Shown one piece after another: positions 17,436 to 26,855 of a DNA stretch of 64,000 nucleotides. The notes below the pieces were generated by a model that saw only the letters and a program-made list of their open reading frames with translations, ran no database searches and had not been told where the DNA came from. Made by a program: the position numbers and the translations under genes. Source of the DNA: Marinobacter halodurans (lineage in GTDB: Bacteria > Pseudomonadota > Gammaproteobacteria > Pseudomonadales > Oleiphilaceae); contig NZ_SJDL01000015.1 in NCBI RefSeq assembly GCF_004327985.1, positions 1 through 64,000 of the forward strand, read 5' to 3'. Numbering within the stretch: the stretch's first letter is position 1; every line of letters begins with the position of its first letter.

Positions 17436-17879
17436 TCAGTCCTTCACGTTCTCCATGACGACGAAGGTACTGGTTTGCAGCACGTGGGGCAGGGCGGAGA
17501 TCTGTTCACCCAACACCTGGCGGTACTCGGCCATGTCCCGGGTGCGAATCTTCAACAGGTAGTCAAAATTACCGGCGATCATATGGCACTGCTCAACCGC
17601 CGACATCTGCCGGATGGCCTCGTTGAATGCGGCCAGGGATTTGCTGCTGGTGTCGCTCAGGGTGACCTGCGCGAAAGCGATGTGGCTCTGCCCCAGCTTG
17701 GTCTGGTTGATCATGGCCGTATAGCCGGTGATGTAGCCCTGCTCCTCCAGGCGCCGCATGCGCACCTGGCAGGGCGTCTTGGACAGGCCGACCCGCGAGG
17801 CCAGCTCAGTGACGGTAATGCGGGCGTTCTTCTGCAGTTCGCGCATGATGGAGTGGTCGATTCTGTCCAGTTCGCCCAT
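17436..17879 (-). CDS. Lrp/AsnC-family transcriptional regulator, PutR-like
   Basis: A 147-residue Lrp-type regulator. The N-terminal HTH (LDRIDHSIMRELQKNARITVTELASRVGLSKTPCQVRMRRLEEQGYITGY) is complete, and the C-terminal RAM ligand-binding domain includes MIAGNFDYLLKIRTRD and PHVLQTSTFVVMENVKD. The SKTPCQVRMRRLE recognition helix resembles PutR, the proline-responsive activator of putA in Proteobacteria. It is divergent from the glutamate dehydrogenase and putA genes, and this PutA has no DNA-binding domain of its own, so an outside regulator is needed. The name PutR is inferred from context. Confidence 0.85.
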   Translation of the reverse strand: MGELDRIDHSIMRELQKNARITVTELASRVGLSKTPCQVRMRRLEEQGYITGYTAMINQTKLGQSHIAFAQVTLSDTSSKSLAAFNEAIRQMSAVEQCHMIAGNFDYLLKIRTRDMAEYRQVLGEQISALPHVLQTSTFVVMENVKD

Positions 17880-17940
17880 GTTGGTTCGTCCCGGTGAGAT
17901 TTATGGCTATTGTGTGAGCCAAATATAATCAAACCGGCTG

Positions 17941-17959
17941 CCCATTAAAACTAAATGGG
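17941..17959. promoter_or_regulatory. Candidate Lrp-type operator between lrp and gdhB
   Basis: CCCATT (17941-17946) and AATGGG (17954-17959) are inverted around an AT-rich 7-base spacer in the 147-base divergent gap. The left part read in reverse, GTTTTAATGGG, nearly matches GTTTTAATAGG at 21640-21650 upstream of putA. A possible -10 TATACT lies at 17983-17988. The role is inferred. Confidence 0.35.
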
Positions 17960-18026
17960 TAAAGCGACTTCGATGGATTGCCTATACTGTGGCAACAAAT
18001 ACACTGGCTTTCGCCGGAGAGACCTG

Positions 18027-21000
18027 ATGACAGATAGCCGCCCACCGTCCCCGAATACTCTGCTCGAACAACTTGCCGCCGCCATGGAAGACGACCGCCA
18101 GGACGCCGAAGGCTGGGCCCGGCTGAGGCAGATGGTCTCAGGCATGATGGCGCAGACGCGCTCCTGGGACGATGAGTTCCGCAAGGGGGTAATCGACGCT
18201 TTTGGCGAAGTGTTGGGGGCCGTCAACAGTAAACTCTATGCCAACGCCTTTCCCCCGGGGTATCGGGCCCGGTTTTCCAGTGCAACGGCAGTCCGGGATA
18301 TCGCTGAACTCCAGTCCATCGCGGTCAGCGCGGATGTGCCGATGCATTTCCACACCGATCGGGAACAGGATGGCAATACGCTGTCGTTCAAGCTCTACAG
18401 CAGCGGCAAGCCGGTGATCCTGTCGGATGTCGTGCCGCTGCTGGAAAACCTGGGCATGCGTGTCCTGGACGAGCATCCGTATGTGATCGAACGCAGTGAC
18501 GGCAAGATCTTTGGCATCAGTGACTTTACCGTGGAGGTGCTGGGTGAACAGGGAACTGCCGGCAGCGACACCACAAAGGCGTTGTTGCAGGAGGCGTTCC
18601 GCGAAATATGGAACGGCTTTGCCGAGAACGATACCTTCAACCGCCTGATCCTCGTCGCCGGCCTGGGCTGGCGGGAAGTGGTCGTCCTGCGGGCCTATGC
18701 CCGGTACATCAAGCAGTTGCGCTTTGGGTTCAGTCAGCAATTCCTGGCAGAGACCCTGGCCAAACACCGGGATCTTACCGCGCAGTTGATCGAGCTGTTC
18801 CGGGTACGGTTCCAGCCGGACAGCGCCGCCCGCAAGCGCCGCAAACAGGAAGCCGATGTGGAGAAGGCAATCCTGACCGCGCTGGAGGGTGTCGAGAGCC
18901 TGGATGACGACCGCATCCTGCGGCGGTTCTACGTGCTGATCAAAGCCACTTCAAGGACCAACTTCTTCCAGCAGGAGGATGGGCAGGCCAAACCCTATGT
19001 CTCCTTCAAGATCGATCCGCAGATGATCCCGGACATTCCCAGGCCGTGTCCGCGGTTCGAGATTTTCGTCTACTCGCCGCGCGTCGAAGGGGTCCATCTG
19101 CGGGCCGGGCCGGTTGCCCGCGGTGGTCTGCGCTGGTCGGACCGGGCGGAAGACTATCGCACCGAAATCCTCGGGTTGATGAAAGCCCAGCAGGTAAAGA
19201 ATTCGGTCATTGTCCCGGTCGGTGCCAAGGGCGGGTTTATCGTCAAGCAGCCGCCGGCGGACCCGTCGCGGGCGGCGCTCCAGGAAGAGGGCATCGCCTG
19301 CTACCAGACCTTCATCCGCGGCCTGCTGGATCTGACGGATAATCTGGACGGCGGCGTCATCGTGCCGCCGAAAGCGCTGGTCCGTCACGATGACGATGAC
19401 CCCTACCTGGTCGTCGCGGCGGATAAGGGTACCGCGACCTTCTCGGACATTGCCAACCGGCTGGCCGGTGACTACGGGTTCTGGCTCGGGGATGCCTTCG
19501 CCTCGGGCGGCAGTGAGGGCTATGACCACAAGAAGATGGGGATTACCGCCCGTGGCGCCTGGGAATCGGTGAAACGGCACTTCCTGGAGAAGGGCATCGA
19601 CACGCAGTCCGATCCCTTCACGGTGGTGGGTATCGGCGACATGGGCGGCGATGTCTTCGGCAACGGCATGCTGTTGTCCGATCAGATCCGGCTGGTCGGT
19701 GCGTTCAATCACCTGCATATCCTTGTCGATCCGAAACCCGATGCGGCCGTCGCTTTTGCCGAACGTCAACGGCTGTTCGAGCTGCCGGGGTCCAGTTGGG
19801 CCGACTACGATGCTTCGAAGATCAGTGCGGGTGGAGGCGTCTTCCCGCGATCGATGAAATCCATTCCCGTCACCAAGCAAATGGCCAGGGCGCTGGGCAT
19901 CAAGACCGGCCGCCTGACGCCGAACGAACTGATCAGCGCGCTCCTGAAGGCACCGGTAGACATGATCTGGAATGGCGGTATCGGTACCTACGCCAAGGCG
20001 CCCGGCGAGTCTCACGAAGAGGTCGGGGACAAGGCCAACGACCCGGTGCGAGTCGACAGCAACCAGTTACGCTGTCGGGTGCTGGGCGAGGGCGGTAACC
20101 TGGGCTTTACCCAGCGGGCACGCATCGACTTCGCACGCCGGGGCGGGGCGGCGAATACCGATTTTATCGACAATGCCGGTGGCGTTGACTGCTCCGACCA
20201 CGAAGTGAACATGAAAATCCTGCTCAACACGCAGGTGCGCGACGGCGCGCTGACCCGGGAGCAGCGTAACCGCATGCTCCGGGAGATGACGCCGGAAGTG
20301 GCGCAACTGGTGCTGAAGAACAACTATCGCCAGGCCATGGCGCTCAGCATTGCCGATGCGGGAGGTATGGCCGGGCTGGATGAATGTGAGCGTCTGATCC
20401 GGCGCCTGGAATCCGACGGCCAACTCGATCGGGCGCTTGAATTCCTCCCGGACGAGGAGACCCTGCAGGAGCGGCGCGAACGCGGGACCGGTCTGACGCG
20501 GCCCGAACTGGCGGTGTTGATCTCCTACGCCAAACTGGAACTGGAGCAATCGCTGCAGGCGTCACCGCGGGTGCTGGATGACCGCTTCTCGGATGCGCTG
20601 TTCAGCGCGTTTCCCGCCTCCATGCGCGACGCCTTCCCGGATGCCATCCGGAACCACCCGCTGCGTGCGGATATTACGGCAACCCAGCTTGCCAATGACC
20701 TGGTCAACCGCATGGGCATCACCTGGATCGATCGTATACGGCATGCCGCCCGCGCCGACGTCGACGAGGTGGTGATCGCTTACCGCATCGCCATGCGCAT
20801 CTACGGGGTCGATGCCCAGTGGGCCGCGGTGGAGCAACTGGATGGCCGGATTCGTTCCGGCGTGCAGCTGGAGCTGTTCCGGGACCTGATCCGCCTGATC
20901 ACCCGCAGTGCCACCTGGATCCTGCGCAACCGGCCCGAAGGCCTGGATGCGGCCGCCTGCCAGGCCCGCTACTCACCGCTACTGGCCGAGGTGGTGACCT

Positions 21001-21521
21001 CGGTGGAGGCGTTGCAGGCGGTGATTCCGGAAAGTCGATGGAAAGAACGCTATGCTTATTATGTAGACAATGCCGTCCCCGACAGCCTGGCTGCCATCTG
21101 CGCGTCGATCGAGAGTCGCTACTGGTTGCTGGATATCATCGAGGTGGCGCGACAGTTCGACCAGCCTCTGACTGCCGTTGCAGAAGTCTATTTCTCACTG
21201 GGTGAGGGCCTGAAACTGACCTGGCTGGACCGCCAGATGCGGGCTTTCCGTGCCAAGGGGCACTGGCAGTCGCTTGCTACCAGTCATTACCGGGACGAGC
21301 TGGATTATCAGTTGCGTAACCTGACCGCCAGTGTGTTCCGCTCAAATGACCATGCGGGAACACCTCAACAGCTGCTCGACGTCTGGCACACCGTAAAACG
21401 AACCCAGATACAACGCTGGCAACAGATGCAGGCGGACATGCAGGCGACGGAAATTATTGATTGTGCAGTCTTTTCTGTCGCGCATGGTGTCCTGAGGGAA
21501 CTGGGCAGCGAGGTGGCCTGA
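18027..21521 (+). CDS. gdhB: NAD-specific glutamate dehydrogenase, short form of the large-GDH family
   Basis: About 1164 residues. It deaminates L-glutamate to 2-oxoglutarate with NAD+. Catalytic features include VRGGLRWSDRAEDYRTEILGLMKAQQVKN, VPVGAKGGFIVK and the nucleotide-binding VGIGDMGGDVFGNGML, then GEGGNLGFTQRARIDFA. Bacterial members of this family usually have about 1500-1620 residues with a long N-terminal regulatory part. Here the protein begins just before the conserved YRARFSSATAVRDIAEL segment, so about 400 residues are absent. An intact Lrp gene lies immediately upstream, so this is not a local frameshift. Start chosen at the ATG with GGAGAG upstream, 24 codons inside the longest frame. 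Confidence 0.9.
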   Translation: MTDSRPPSPNTLLEQLAAAMEDDRQDAEGWARLRQMVSGMMAQTRSWDDEFRKGVIDAFGEVLGAVNSKLYANAFPPGYRARFSSATAVRDIAELQSIAVSADVPMHFHTDREQDGNTLSFKLYSSGKPVILSDVVPLLENLGMRVLDEHPYVIERSDGKIFGISDFTVEVLGEQGTAGSDTTKALLQEAFREIWNGFAENDTFNRLILVAGLGWREVVVLRAYARYIKQLRFGFSQQFLAETLAKHRDLTAQLIELFRVRFQPDSAARKRRKQEADVEKAILTALEGVESLDDDRILRRFYVLIKATSRTNFFQQEDGQAKPYVSFKIDPQMIPDIPRPCPRFEIFVYSPRVEGVHLRAGPVARGGLRWSDRAEDYRTEILGLMKAQQVKNSVIVPVGAKGGFIVKQPPADPSRAALQEEGIACYQTFIRGLLDLTDNLDGGVIVPPKALVRHDDDDPYLVVAADKGTATFSDIANRLAGDYGFWLGDAFASGGSEGYDHKKMGITARGAWESVKRHFLEKGIDTQSDPFTVVGIGDMGGDVFGNGMLLSDQIRLVGAFNHLHILVDPKPDAAVAFAERQRLFELPGSSWADYDASKISAGGGVFPRSMKSIPVTKQMARALGIKTGRLTPNELISALLKAPVDMIWNGGIGTYAKAPGESHEEVGDKANDPVRVDSNQLRCRVLGEGGNLGFTQRARIDFARRGGAANTDFIDNAGGVDCSDHEVNMKILLNTQVRDGALTREQRNRMLREMTPEVAQLVLKNNYRQAMALSIADAGGMAGLDECERLIRRLESDGQLDRALEFLPDEETLQERRERGTGLTRPELAVLISYAKLELEQSLQASPRVLDDRFSDALFSAFPASMRDAFPDAIRNHPLRADITATQLANDLVNRMGITWIDRIRHAARADVDEVVIAYRIAMRIYGVDAQWAAVEQLDGRIRSGVQLELFRDLIRLITRSATWILRNRPEGLDAAACQARYSPLLAEVVTSVEALQAVIPESRWKERYAYYVDNAVPDSLAAICASIESRYWLLDIIEVARQFDQPLTAVAEVYFSLGEGLKLTWLDRQMRAFRAKGHWQSLATSHYRDELDYQLRNLTASVFRSNDHAGTPQQLLDVWHTVKRTQIQRWQQMQADMQATEIIDCAVFSVAHGVLRELGSEVA

Positions 21522-21713
21522 CCAAGCTTTAGGCATGGAAAGATTTTAGGTAAAGGTCAAATTTCCTTTTTTTAACGCTTTGGAAAGAAAAGCGGCGGAA
21601 ATGGAATTGCCAAAAAAGACAAACCGTCGTATGCAAATGGTTTTAATAGGAAAAATAACTTCGCCTCTCTCGGTAGAATGCAGCCAGAGACGAACAAAGA
21701 TGAGGTGACAGCT
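21522..21713. promoter_or_regulatory. AT-rich promoter region of putA
   Basis: This 192-base gap is far richer in A and T than its surroundings, with runs such as CCTTTTTTTAACG and GGAAAAATAAC. It contains GTTTTAATAGG (21640-21650), close to a motif upstream of gdhB. A weak GGAAA/TTTCC stem followed by TTTTTTT (21543-21575 area) may terminate gdhB. Lrp proteins favour such AT-rich curved DNA. Confidence 0.4.
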
Positions 21714-24700
21714 ATGAAACCGCAGCAATCAACGACTCCTACGCTGACTGAGAGCCGGCAGGCAATCCGCGATGACTACCTGGCCGATGAGTACAAAGTG
21801 ATTCGCGAGCTGATTGCTGGTGCGCAGCTGTCCAGCGCCGAGCGCGAGGCCATTTCTGCCCGTGCCGCCGATCTGGTACGTGACGTTCGCAGCAACGCCC
21901 GGCCGACCATCATGGAGAAGTTCCTGGCGGAATACGGGCTGACCACGAAAGAGGGGGTGGCCCTGATGTGCCTGGCCGAGGCCCTCCTGCGGGTGCCGGA
22001 CAACACGACGATCCACGCTCTCATTGAAGACAAGATCACCTCGGGCAACTGGGGCGCCCATGTGGGTAAGGCGGCATCCGGGCTGATCAATTCCACGACG
22101 CTGGCCCTGCTGATGACCAGCAACCTGCTCAAGGATTCCGAGCGCCAGACGGTGGGCGAAACCTTGCGCAAGCTGGTCAAGCGCATGGGCGAGCCGGTTG
22201 TGCGCACCGTTGCGGGCCAGGCGATGAAGGAAATGGGCCGTCAGTTCGTTCTGGGCCGCGACATCGAGGAGGCCCAGGACAACGGCAAGAGCTACATGGC
22301 CCGCGGCTATACCTATTCCTATGACATGCTGGGGGAGGCGGCCCGTACCGACGCTGATGCGGTTCGTTACTACAACGCCTATTCCAACGCCATCGACGCC
22401 ATCGCCAGGAACTGCAAGGGCGACGTGCGTACCAATCCCGGCATTTCCGTCAAGCTGTCCGCGCTGCTGGCCCGTTACGAATATGGCCAGAAAGAGCGTG
22501 TCATGAACGAGCTGATGCCCCGCGCCCTGGAACTGGCCAAGAAGGCGGCCAAGGCCAATATGGGCTTCAATATAGATGCCGAGGAGGCGGATCGCCTGGA
22601 CCTGTCCCTGGACGTGATCGAAGCCATCCTGGCCGATCCCGAACTGGCCGGCTGGGACGGATTCGGTGTGGTGGTGCAGGCCTTCGGCAAGCGCGCGTCT
22701 CACGTACTGGATTGGCTCTACGCGCTTTCCGCCAAGCTGGACCGCCGTATCATGGTGCGTCTGGTCAAGGGCGCCTATTGGGATGCCGAGATCAAGCGCG
22801 CCCAGGTGATGGGCCTGAGCGGTTTCCCGGTCTTTACCCGCAAGGCCTGCAGTGACGTATCCTACTTGGCTTGTGCCAAGCAACTGCTGGGCATGACCGA
22901 CCGTATCTACCCGCAGTTCGCCACCCACAACGCCCACTCGGTGTCGGCGGTACTGGAACTGGCCAGGAATGTCGACCGCGAGCGCTTCGAATTCCAGCGC
23001 CTGCACGGCATGGGTGAATCCCTGCACGACCAGGTACTGAAGGACAGCGGCGTCCCGTGCCGTATCTACGCGCCGGTCGGCGCCCACCAGGACCTGCTGG
23101 CGTACCTGGTGCGTCGCCTGCTGGAAAACGGGGCCAACAGCTCCTTCGTGAACCAGATCGTCGATACCCGGATCACCCCGGAAGAGATCGCCAGGGACCC
23201 GATCGATATCGTCGAGTCCATGGGTGAGAACATTTCCAGCAAGGCGATCGTGCGCCCGGCGGACCTATTCGGTAAACAGCGCCGCAACTCCAAGGGCTGG
23301 GACATCACCGATCCGGTCACCATCGAGGAGATCGAGCAGGGCCGGGGTGCCTTCAAGACCCATCGCTGGAAGGGCGGTCCGATCACCGCCGGCGAGGCGG
23401 TCGGCGCCGAAGTCCAGGTGGTTCGCAACCCGGCGGATCCGGAAGACCTGGTGGGCCACATCACCTATTCCTCGGATGCCGATGTGGAAGTGGCGATCAA
23501 TGCGTCACAGGACGGCTTTAACAGCTGGTCGGCGAAATCCGTGGAAGAGCGTGCCGCCTGCGTGCGCAAGGTCGGCGATCTCTACGAGGAGCACGCCTAC
23601 GAGCTGTTTGCGCTGACCACGCGGGAAGCCGGCAAGTCCCTGCTGGACGCGGTGGCCGAAATCCGCGAGGCGGTGGACTTCTGCCAGTTCTACGCCAACG
23701 AGGCGATTCGCTACAAGGACGACGGTGACGCCCGCGGCACCATGGTCTGTATTTCACCCTGGAACTTCCCGCTGGCGATCTTTACCGGGCAGATCATGGC
23801 GGCAGTTGCGGCGGGCAACGCCGTTCTCGCCAAGCCGGCTGAAAGCACGTCACTGCTGGCTCACCGGGCGGTCCAGTTGATGCATGACGCGGGGATCCCG
23901 AAAGACGTGGTCCAGCTGCTGCCGGGTACGGGCGCTACCGTGGGCGGCGCCCTGACCTCCGATTCGCGTATCGCCGGCGTATGCTTCACGGGCTCTACCG
24001 CGACGGCCCAGAACATCAATCGCAAGATGGCCGAGAACATGGCTCCGGATGCCACGCTGATCGCCGAAACCGGCGGTCTGAATGCCATGATCGTCGACTC
24101 GACGGCACTGCCGGAGCAGGTGGTGCGCGACGTGCTGGCATCGTCTTTCCAGAGTGCCGGTCAGCGCTGTTCGGCCCTGCGCATGCTCTATGTGCAGGAA
24201 GACATTGCCGACCACCTGCTGGAAATGCTCTATGGCGCCATGGAAGAACTGGGCATCGGCGATCCGTGGCTGCTGTCCACCGATGTGGGCCCGGTCATCG
24301 ATGATAACGCCCACAGGAAGATCACCGACTACTGTGTGAAGTACGACCGGAAGGGCCAGCTGCTGAAGACGATGAGCGTGCCCGAGAAGGGCCGCTTCGT
24401 CTCCCCGGCCGTGATCAGGGTCAGCGGGATCGAGGAGATGGAAGAGGAAATCTTCGGCCCGGTCCTGCACGTAGCCACCTTCCAGGCGAAGGACATCGAC
24501 AAGGTGGTGGATGCGGTCAATGCCAAGGGCTATGGCCTGACCTTTGGCATCCACAGCCGTGTGGATCGCCGGGTTGAGCGCATCGCCAGCCGGATCAAGG
24601 TGGGCAACACCTACGTCAACCGCAACCAGATTGGCGCCATCGTCGGCTCCCAGCCGTTCGGCGGCGAGGGCCTGTCCGGTACCGGTCCGAAGGCGGGTGG

Positions 24701-25343
24701 TCCGCACTATGTGCGTCGCTTCCTGAAGAACGAGAAAGTCGAGAAGCCCGTCGACGGCAGTGCCAAGCGTGTCGACGCCAAAGGTCTGCAGAAGCTGATC
24801 GATCAGGTGGCGGGCCGGGCGGCACCTAAGCCCAAGGGGCGTGAAGAACTGCTCAAGCCGATCTTCGGTGACGTGCCGGCGCCCCTGGATGGTCATTCCG
24901 AAGATCTGCCGGGACCGACCGGTGAGCTGAACCGGCTGACCGACTATGCCCGTGGCGTGATCCTGTGCCTGGGACCGGATAGCGAGTCGGCCCTGAAGCA
25001 GGCGGGTGTGGCCCTGTCCCAGGGCAACCAGGTCGTGGTGGTGGCGCCCGACGTCGAGAAGACCGTGGCTGAATCCGCCAAGGCGGGGCTGCCGATCGTC
25101 GGTGTGAACGGCATGCTGGAAGCGGAGGCGCTGGCCAGGGCCAACGGGTTTGACGCGGTCGTCAGTGTCGCAGAAACGGCGGTCCTGCGTGATTATCGCC
25201 TGGCTCTGGCCCAGCGTGATGGGGTGCTGATCCCGCTGGTCACCGAGCAGAACCTGGACCAGCGTTTCGTGCTCGAACGTCACCTGTGTGTGGATACCAC
25301 CGCAGCCGGCGGTAACGCCAGTCTGATTGCAGCCTCCGAGTAG
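21714..25343 (+). CDS. putA: Bifunctional proline dehydrogenase / 1-pyrroline-5-carboxylate dehydrogenase, type B
   Basis: The protein has 1209 residues and oxidises proline to glutamate in two channelled steps, passing electrons to ubiquinone from FAD and to NAD+. The PRODH barrel (about 120-470) shows [16 protein letters not shown] and FATHNAHSV. The aldehyde dehydrogenase half shows [24 protein letters not shown] and nucleophile Cys819 in [12 protein letters not shown]-terminal domain of about 200 residues ends with [11 protein letters not shown], defining the longer type B form. There is no N-terminal ribbon-helix-helix, so it cannot autoregulate like E. coli PutA. Start set by AGGTG six bases upstream. 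Confidence 0.96.
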   Translation: MKPQQSTTPTLTESRQAIRDDYLADEYKVIRELIAGAQLSSAEREAISARAADLVRDVRSNARPTIMEKFLAEYGLTTKEGVALMCLAEALLRVPDNTTIHALIEDKITSGNWGAHVGKAASGLINSTTLALLMTSNLLKDSERQTVGETLRKLVKRMGEPVVRTVAGQAMKEMGRQFVLGRDIEEAQDNGKSYMARGYTYSYDMLGEAARTDADAVRYYNAYSNAIDAIARNCKGDVRTNPGISVKLSALLARYEYGQKERVMNELMPRALELAKKAAKANMGFNIDAEEADRLDLSLDVIEAILADPELAGWDGFGVVVQAFGKRASHVLDWLYALSAKLDRRIMVRLVKGAYWDAEIKRAQVMGLSGFPVFTRKACSDVSYLACAKQLLGMTDRIYPQFATHNAHSVSAVLELARNVDRERFEFQRLHGMGESLHDQVLKDSGVPCRIYAPVGAHQDLLAYLVRRLLENGANSSFVNQIVDTRITPEEIARDPIDIVESMGENISSKAIVRPADLFGKQRRNSKGWDITDPVTIEEIEQGRGAFKTHRWKGGPITAGEAVGAEVQVVRNPADPEDLVGHITYSSDADVEVAINASQDGFNSWSAKSVEERAACVRKVGDLYEEHAYELFALTTREAGKSLLDAVAEIREAVDFCQFYANEAIRYKDDGDARGTMVCISPWNFPLAIFTGQIMAAVAAGNAVLAKPAESTSLLAHRAVQLMHDAGIPKDVVQLLPGTGATVGGALTSDSRIAGVCFTGSTATAQNINRKMAENMAPDATLIAETGGLNAMIVDSTALPEQVVRDVLASSFQSAGQRCSALRMLYVQEDIADHLLEMLYGAMEELGIGDPWLLSTDVGPVIDDNAHRKITDYCVKYDRKGQLLKTMSVPEKGRFVSPAVIRVSGIEEMEEEIFGPVLHVATFQAKDIDKVVDAVNAKGYGLTFGIHSRVDRRVERIASRIKVGNTYVNRNQIGAIVGSQPFGGEGLSGTGPKAGGPHYVRRFLKNEKVEKPVDGSAKRVDAKGLQKLIDQVAGRAAPKPKGREELLKPIFGDVPAPLDGHSEDLPGPTGELNRLTDYARGVILCLGPDSESALKQAGVALSQGNQVVVVAPDVEKTVAESAKAGLPIVGVNGMLEAEALARANGFDAVVSVAETAVLRDYRLALAQRDGVLIPLVTEQNLDQRFVLERHLCVDTTAAGGNASLIAASE

Positions 25344-25410
25344 GGCCGCGCCGGCAGGGAGAGTCGCGCGTATTTCGGAAAGATTTGCGTTGAGTGGCCT
25401 TGGGCCGATC

Positions 25411-25439
25411 AGCATGCCCGGTGGTTTGCCGGGCATGCT
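25411..25439. terminator. Bidirectional terminator-like hairpin between putA and the aminotransferase gene
   Basis: AGCATGCCCGG (25411-25421) and CCGGGCATGCT (25429-25439) form a perfect 11-bp stem with a 7-base loop, between convergent genes. The T tract is weak (TTGCGTCT), so termination may be partial. Confidence 0.65.
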
Positions 25440-25457
25440 TGCGTCTGCGTGACAGGA

Positions 25458-26651
25458 TCAGGCAAAGGTCTTCTGGAGGCGATCCAGACCTTTCTGTAGG
25501 GTTTTGTCGCTCGCTGCGAAGGACAGCCTCATGTGTCCCGGCGCGTTGAAGGCGGAGCCGGGCACCATGGCTATTCCCAACTTGTCCAGCAGCCAGTCGG
25601 CGAGCTCCCGGTCGTCGTCGACGTCGGGCAGCGATTCGATGATGGGAGAAAAGTCGGGCAGGCAGTAGAAACTGCCCTGGGCCGGGAGGCATTTGATCCT
25701 TTCAACCGGCTTCAGGCCCTCGGCTACCTGGCGCGCCCTTTCGGCAAAAACCTGCGACATTGTCGTCACCTCATCGAGTCCTCCGTTCAGGGCGGCCGTC
25801 GCCGCAACCTGCGATACCGCCGCGGTGTGGGAATTTGTCTGGCCCTGGAGTTTCTGCATCTCGTTGATAATGTCCTCGGGCCCTGCAGCGAAGCCCACAC
25901 GCCAACCCGTCATGGCATAGGCCTTGGACACGCCATTGATCACGACGGTGCGGTTTTTCAGTGACGGGCAGACATTGAGGATGTTGGCATAGGGTTGGTT
26001 GGTGAATCGCAGATGCTCATAGATGTCATCGGACAGCACGATCACGTCCGGATACTCCAGGAGCACATTTCCCAGCGCCGCCAGTTCTTCGCGGCTGTAC
26101 ACCTGACCGGTCGGATTGTTCGGGCTGTTGAGGATGAGAACGCGGGTGCGGCTGCTGAGGGCGTGGTCCAGGGTTTCCGGCGTCAACACGAAACCGTCCT
26201 CGTAACGGGTGGTTGCGTTGACCGTCTTTGCCGCAGCGATGTCGGCGATGGCCGGGTAGGTGCCCCAGCGAGGTGTCGGGATGACGATTTCGTCGCCGGG
26301 CCCGAGAAGTGACATGCAGGCGTTGAAAAGGCCCTGTTTGGCACCGCAGGTGTGCATGATCTGCTCAAGCCGGTAATGCAGTTGGTTCTGGGACTCGAGT
26401 TTATGTTGGATGGCCTCCTTCAACTGCGGCAAGCCACCGATTTCGGTATACCGTGTAAAGCCGTCATCCAGGGCCTGCTTGGCTGCATCGATGATCCATT
26501 GGGGCGTATTGAAATCCGGCTCGCCCGCATCCAGTCTGACGATGTCGTGGCCTTCATCGGCCAGCGCCTTGGCACGGGCGCCGATGCGGAATATGGCAGA
26601 CTCCGACAGGTCGTTGACTCTCCGGGCGAAATGATGAGTGGTCTGTTGCAT
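25458..26651 (-). CDS. Class I pyridoxal-phosphate aminotransferase, aspartate-type
   Basis: A 397-residue fold-type I aminotransferase. Motifs include AGEPDFNTP near the N terminus, YTEIGGLPQLKEAI, the NSPNNPTGQVYS segment with the PLP-contacting Asn, SDDIYEHLRF, and the Schiff-base Lys in SKAYAMTGWRVG. The conserved C-terminal Arg lies in GHMRLSFAAS. This pattern fits the bacterial aspartate/prephenate aminotransferase group. It would interconvert glutamate and oxaloacetate, fitting the adjacent glutamate-forming putA and gdhB, though it is convergent with putA. Start MQQTTHHFARR has AGAGGG upstream. Confidence 0.88.
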   Translation of the reverse strand: MQQTTHHFARRVNDLSESAIFRIGARAKALADEGHDIVRLDAGEPDFNTPQWIIDAAKQALDDGFTRYTEIGGLPQLKEAIQHKLESQNQLHYRLEQIMHTCGAKQGLFNACMSLLGPGDEIVIPTPRWGTYPAIADIAAAKTVNATTRYEDGFVLTPETLDHALSSRTRVLILNSPNNPTGQVYSREELAALGNVLLEYPDVIVLSDDIYEHLRFTNQPYANILNVCPSLKNRTVVINGVSKAYAMTGWRVGFAAGPEDIINEMQKLQGQTNSHTAAVSQVAATAALNGGLDEVTTMSQVFAERARQVAEGLKPVERIKCLPAQGSFYCLPDFSPIIESLPDVDDDRELADWLLDKLGIAMVPGSAFNAPGHMRLSFAASDKTLQKGLDRLQKTFA

Positions 26652-26855
26652 ACGGTTGCCCTCTGTAGGTTGCTTGGCCTGTGACCTGGGCGTCATCCCG
26701 ACGCGGATCGCCTTCGGCGGCACATGATGGGGCGTGTCTTCCGTGTTTGGCGTCGAACTGTTTCCTTCATGACTCCTCTAATCAGCAGGTCGGTTTACCC
26801 AGAGGGTCACAACGAGTGATCGGAGATAGGCCAGCGGTTGGGATGGTGTCCGATG

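Noticed and set aside
17955-18026. Extra 24 N-terminal codons of the glutamate dehydrogenase (MGKATSMDCLYCGNK...)
   Set aside because: The CxxC looks tempting, but the stretch overlaps the putative operator and -10 region, and the GGAGAG ribosome site points to the ATG at 18027.
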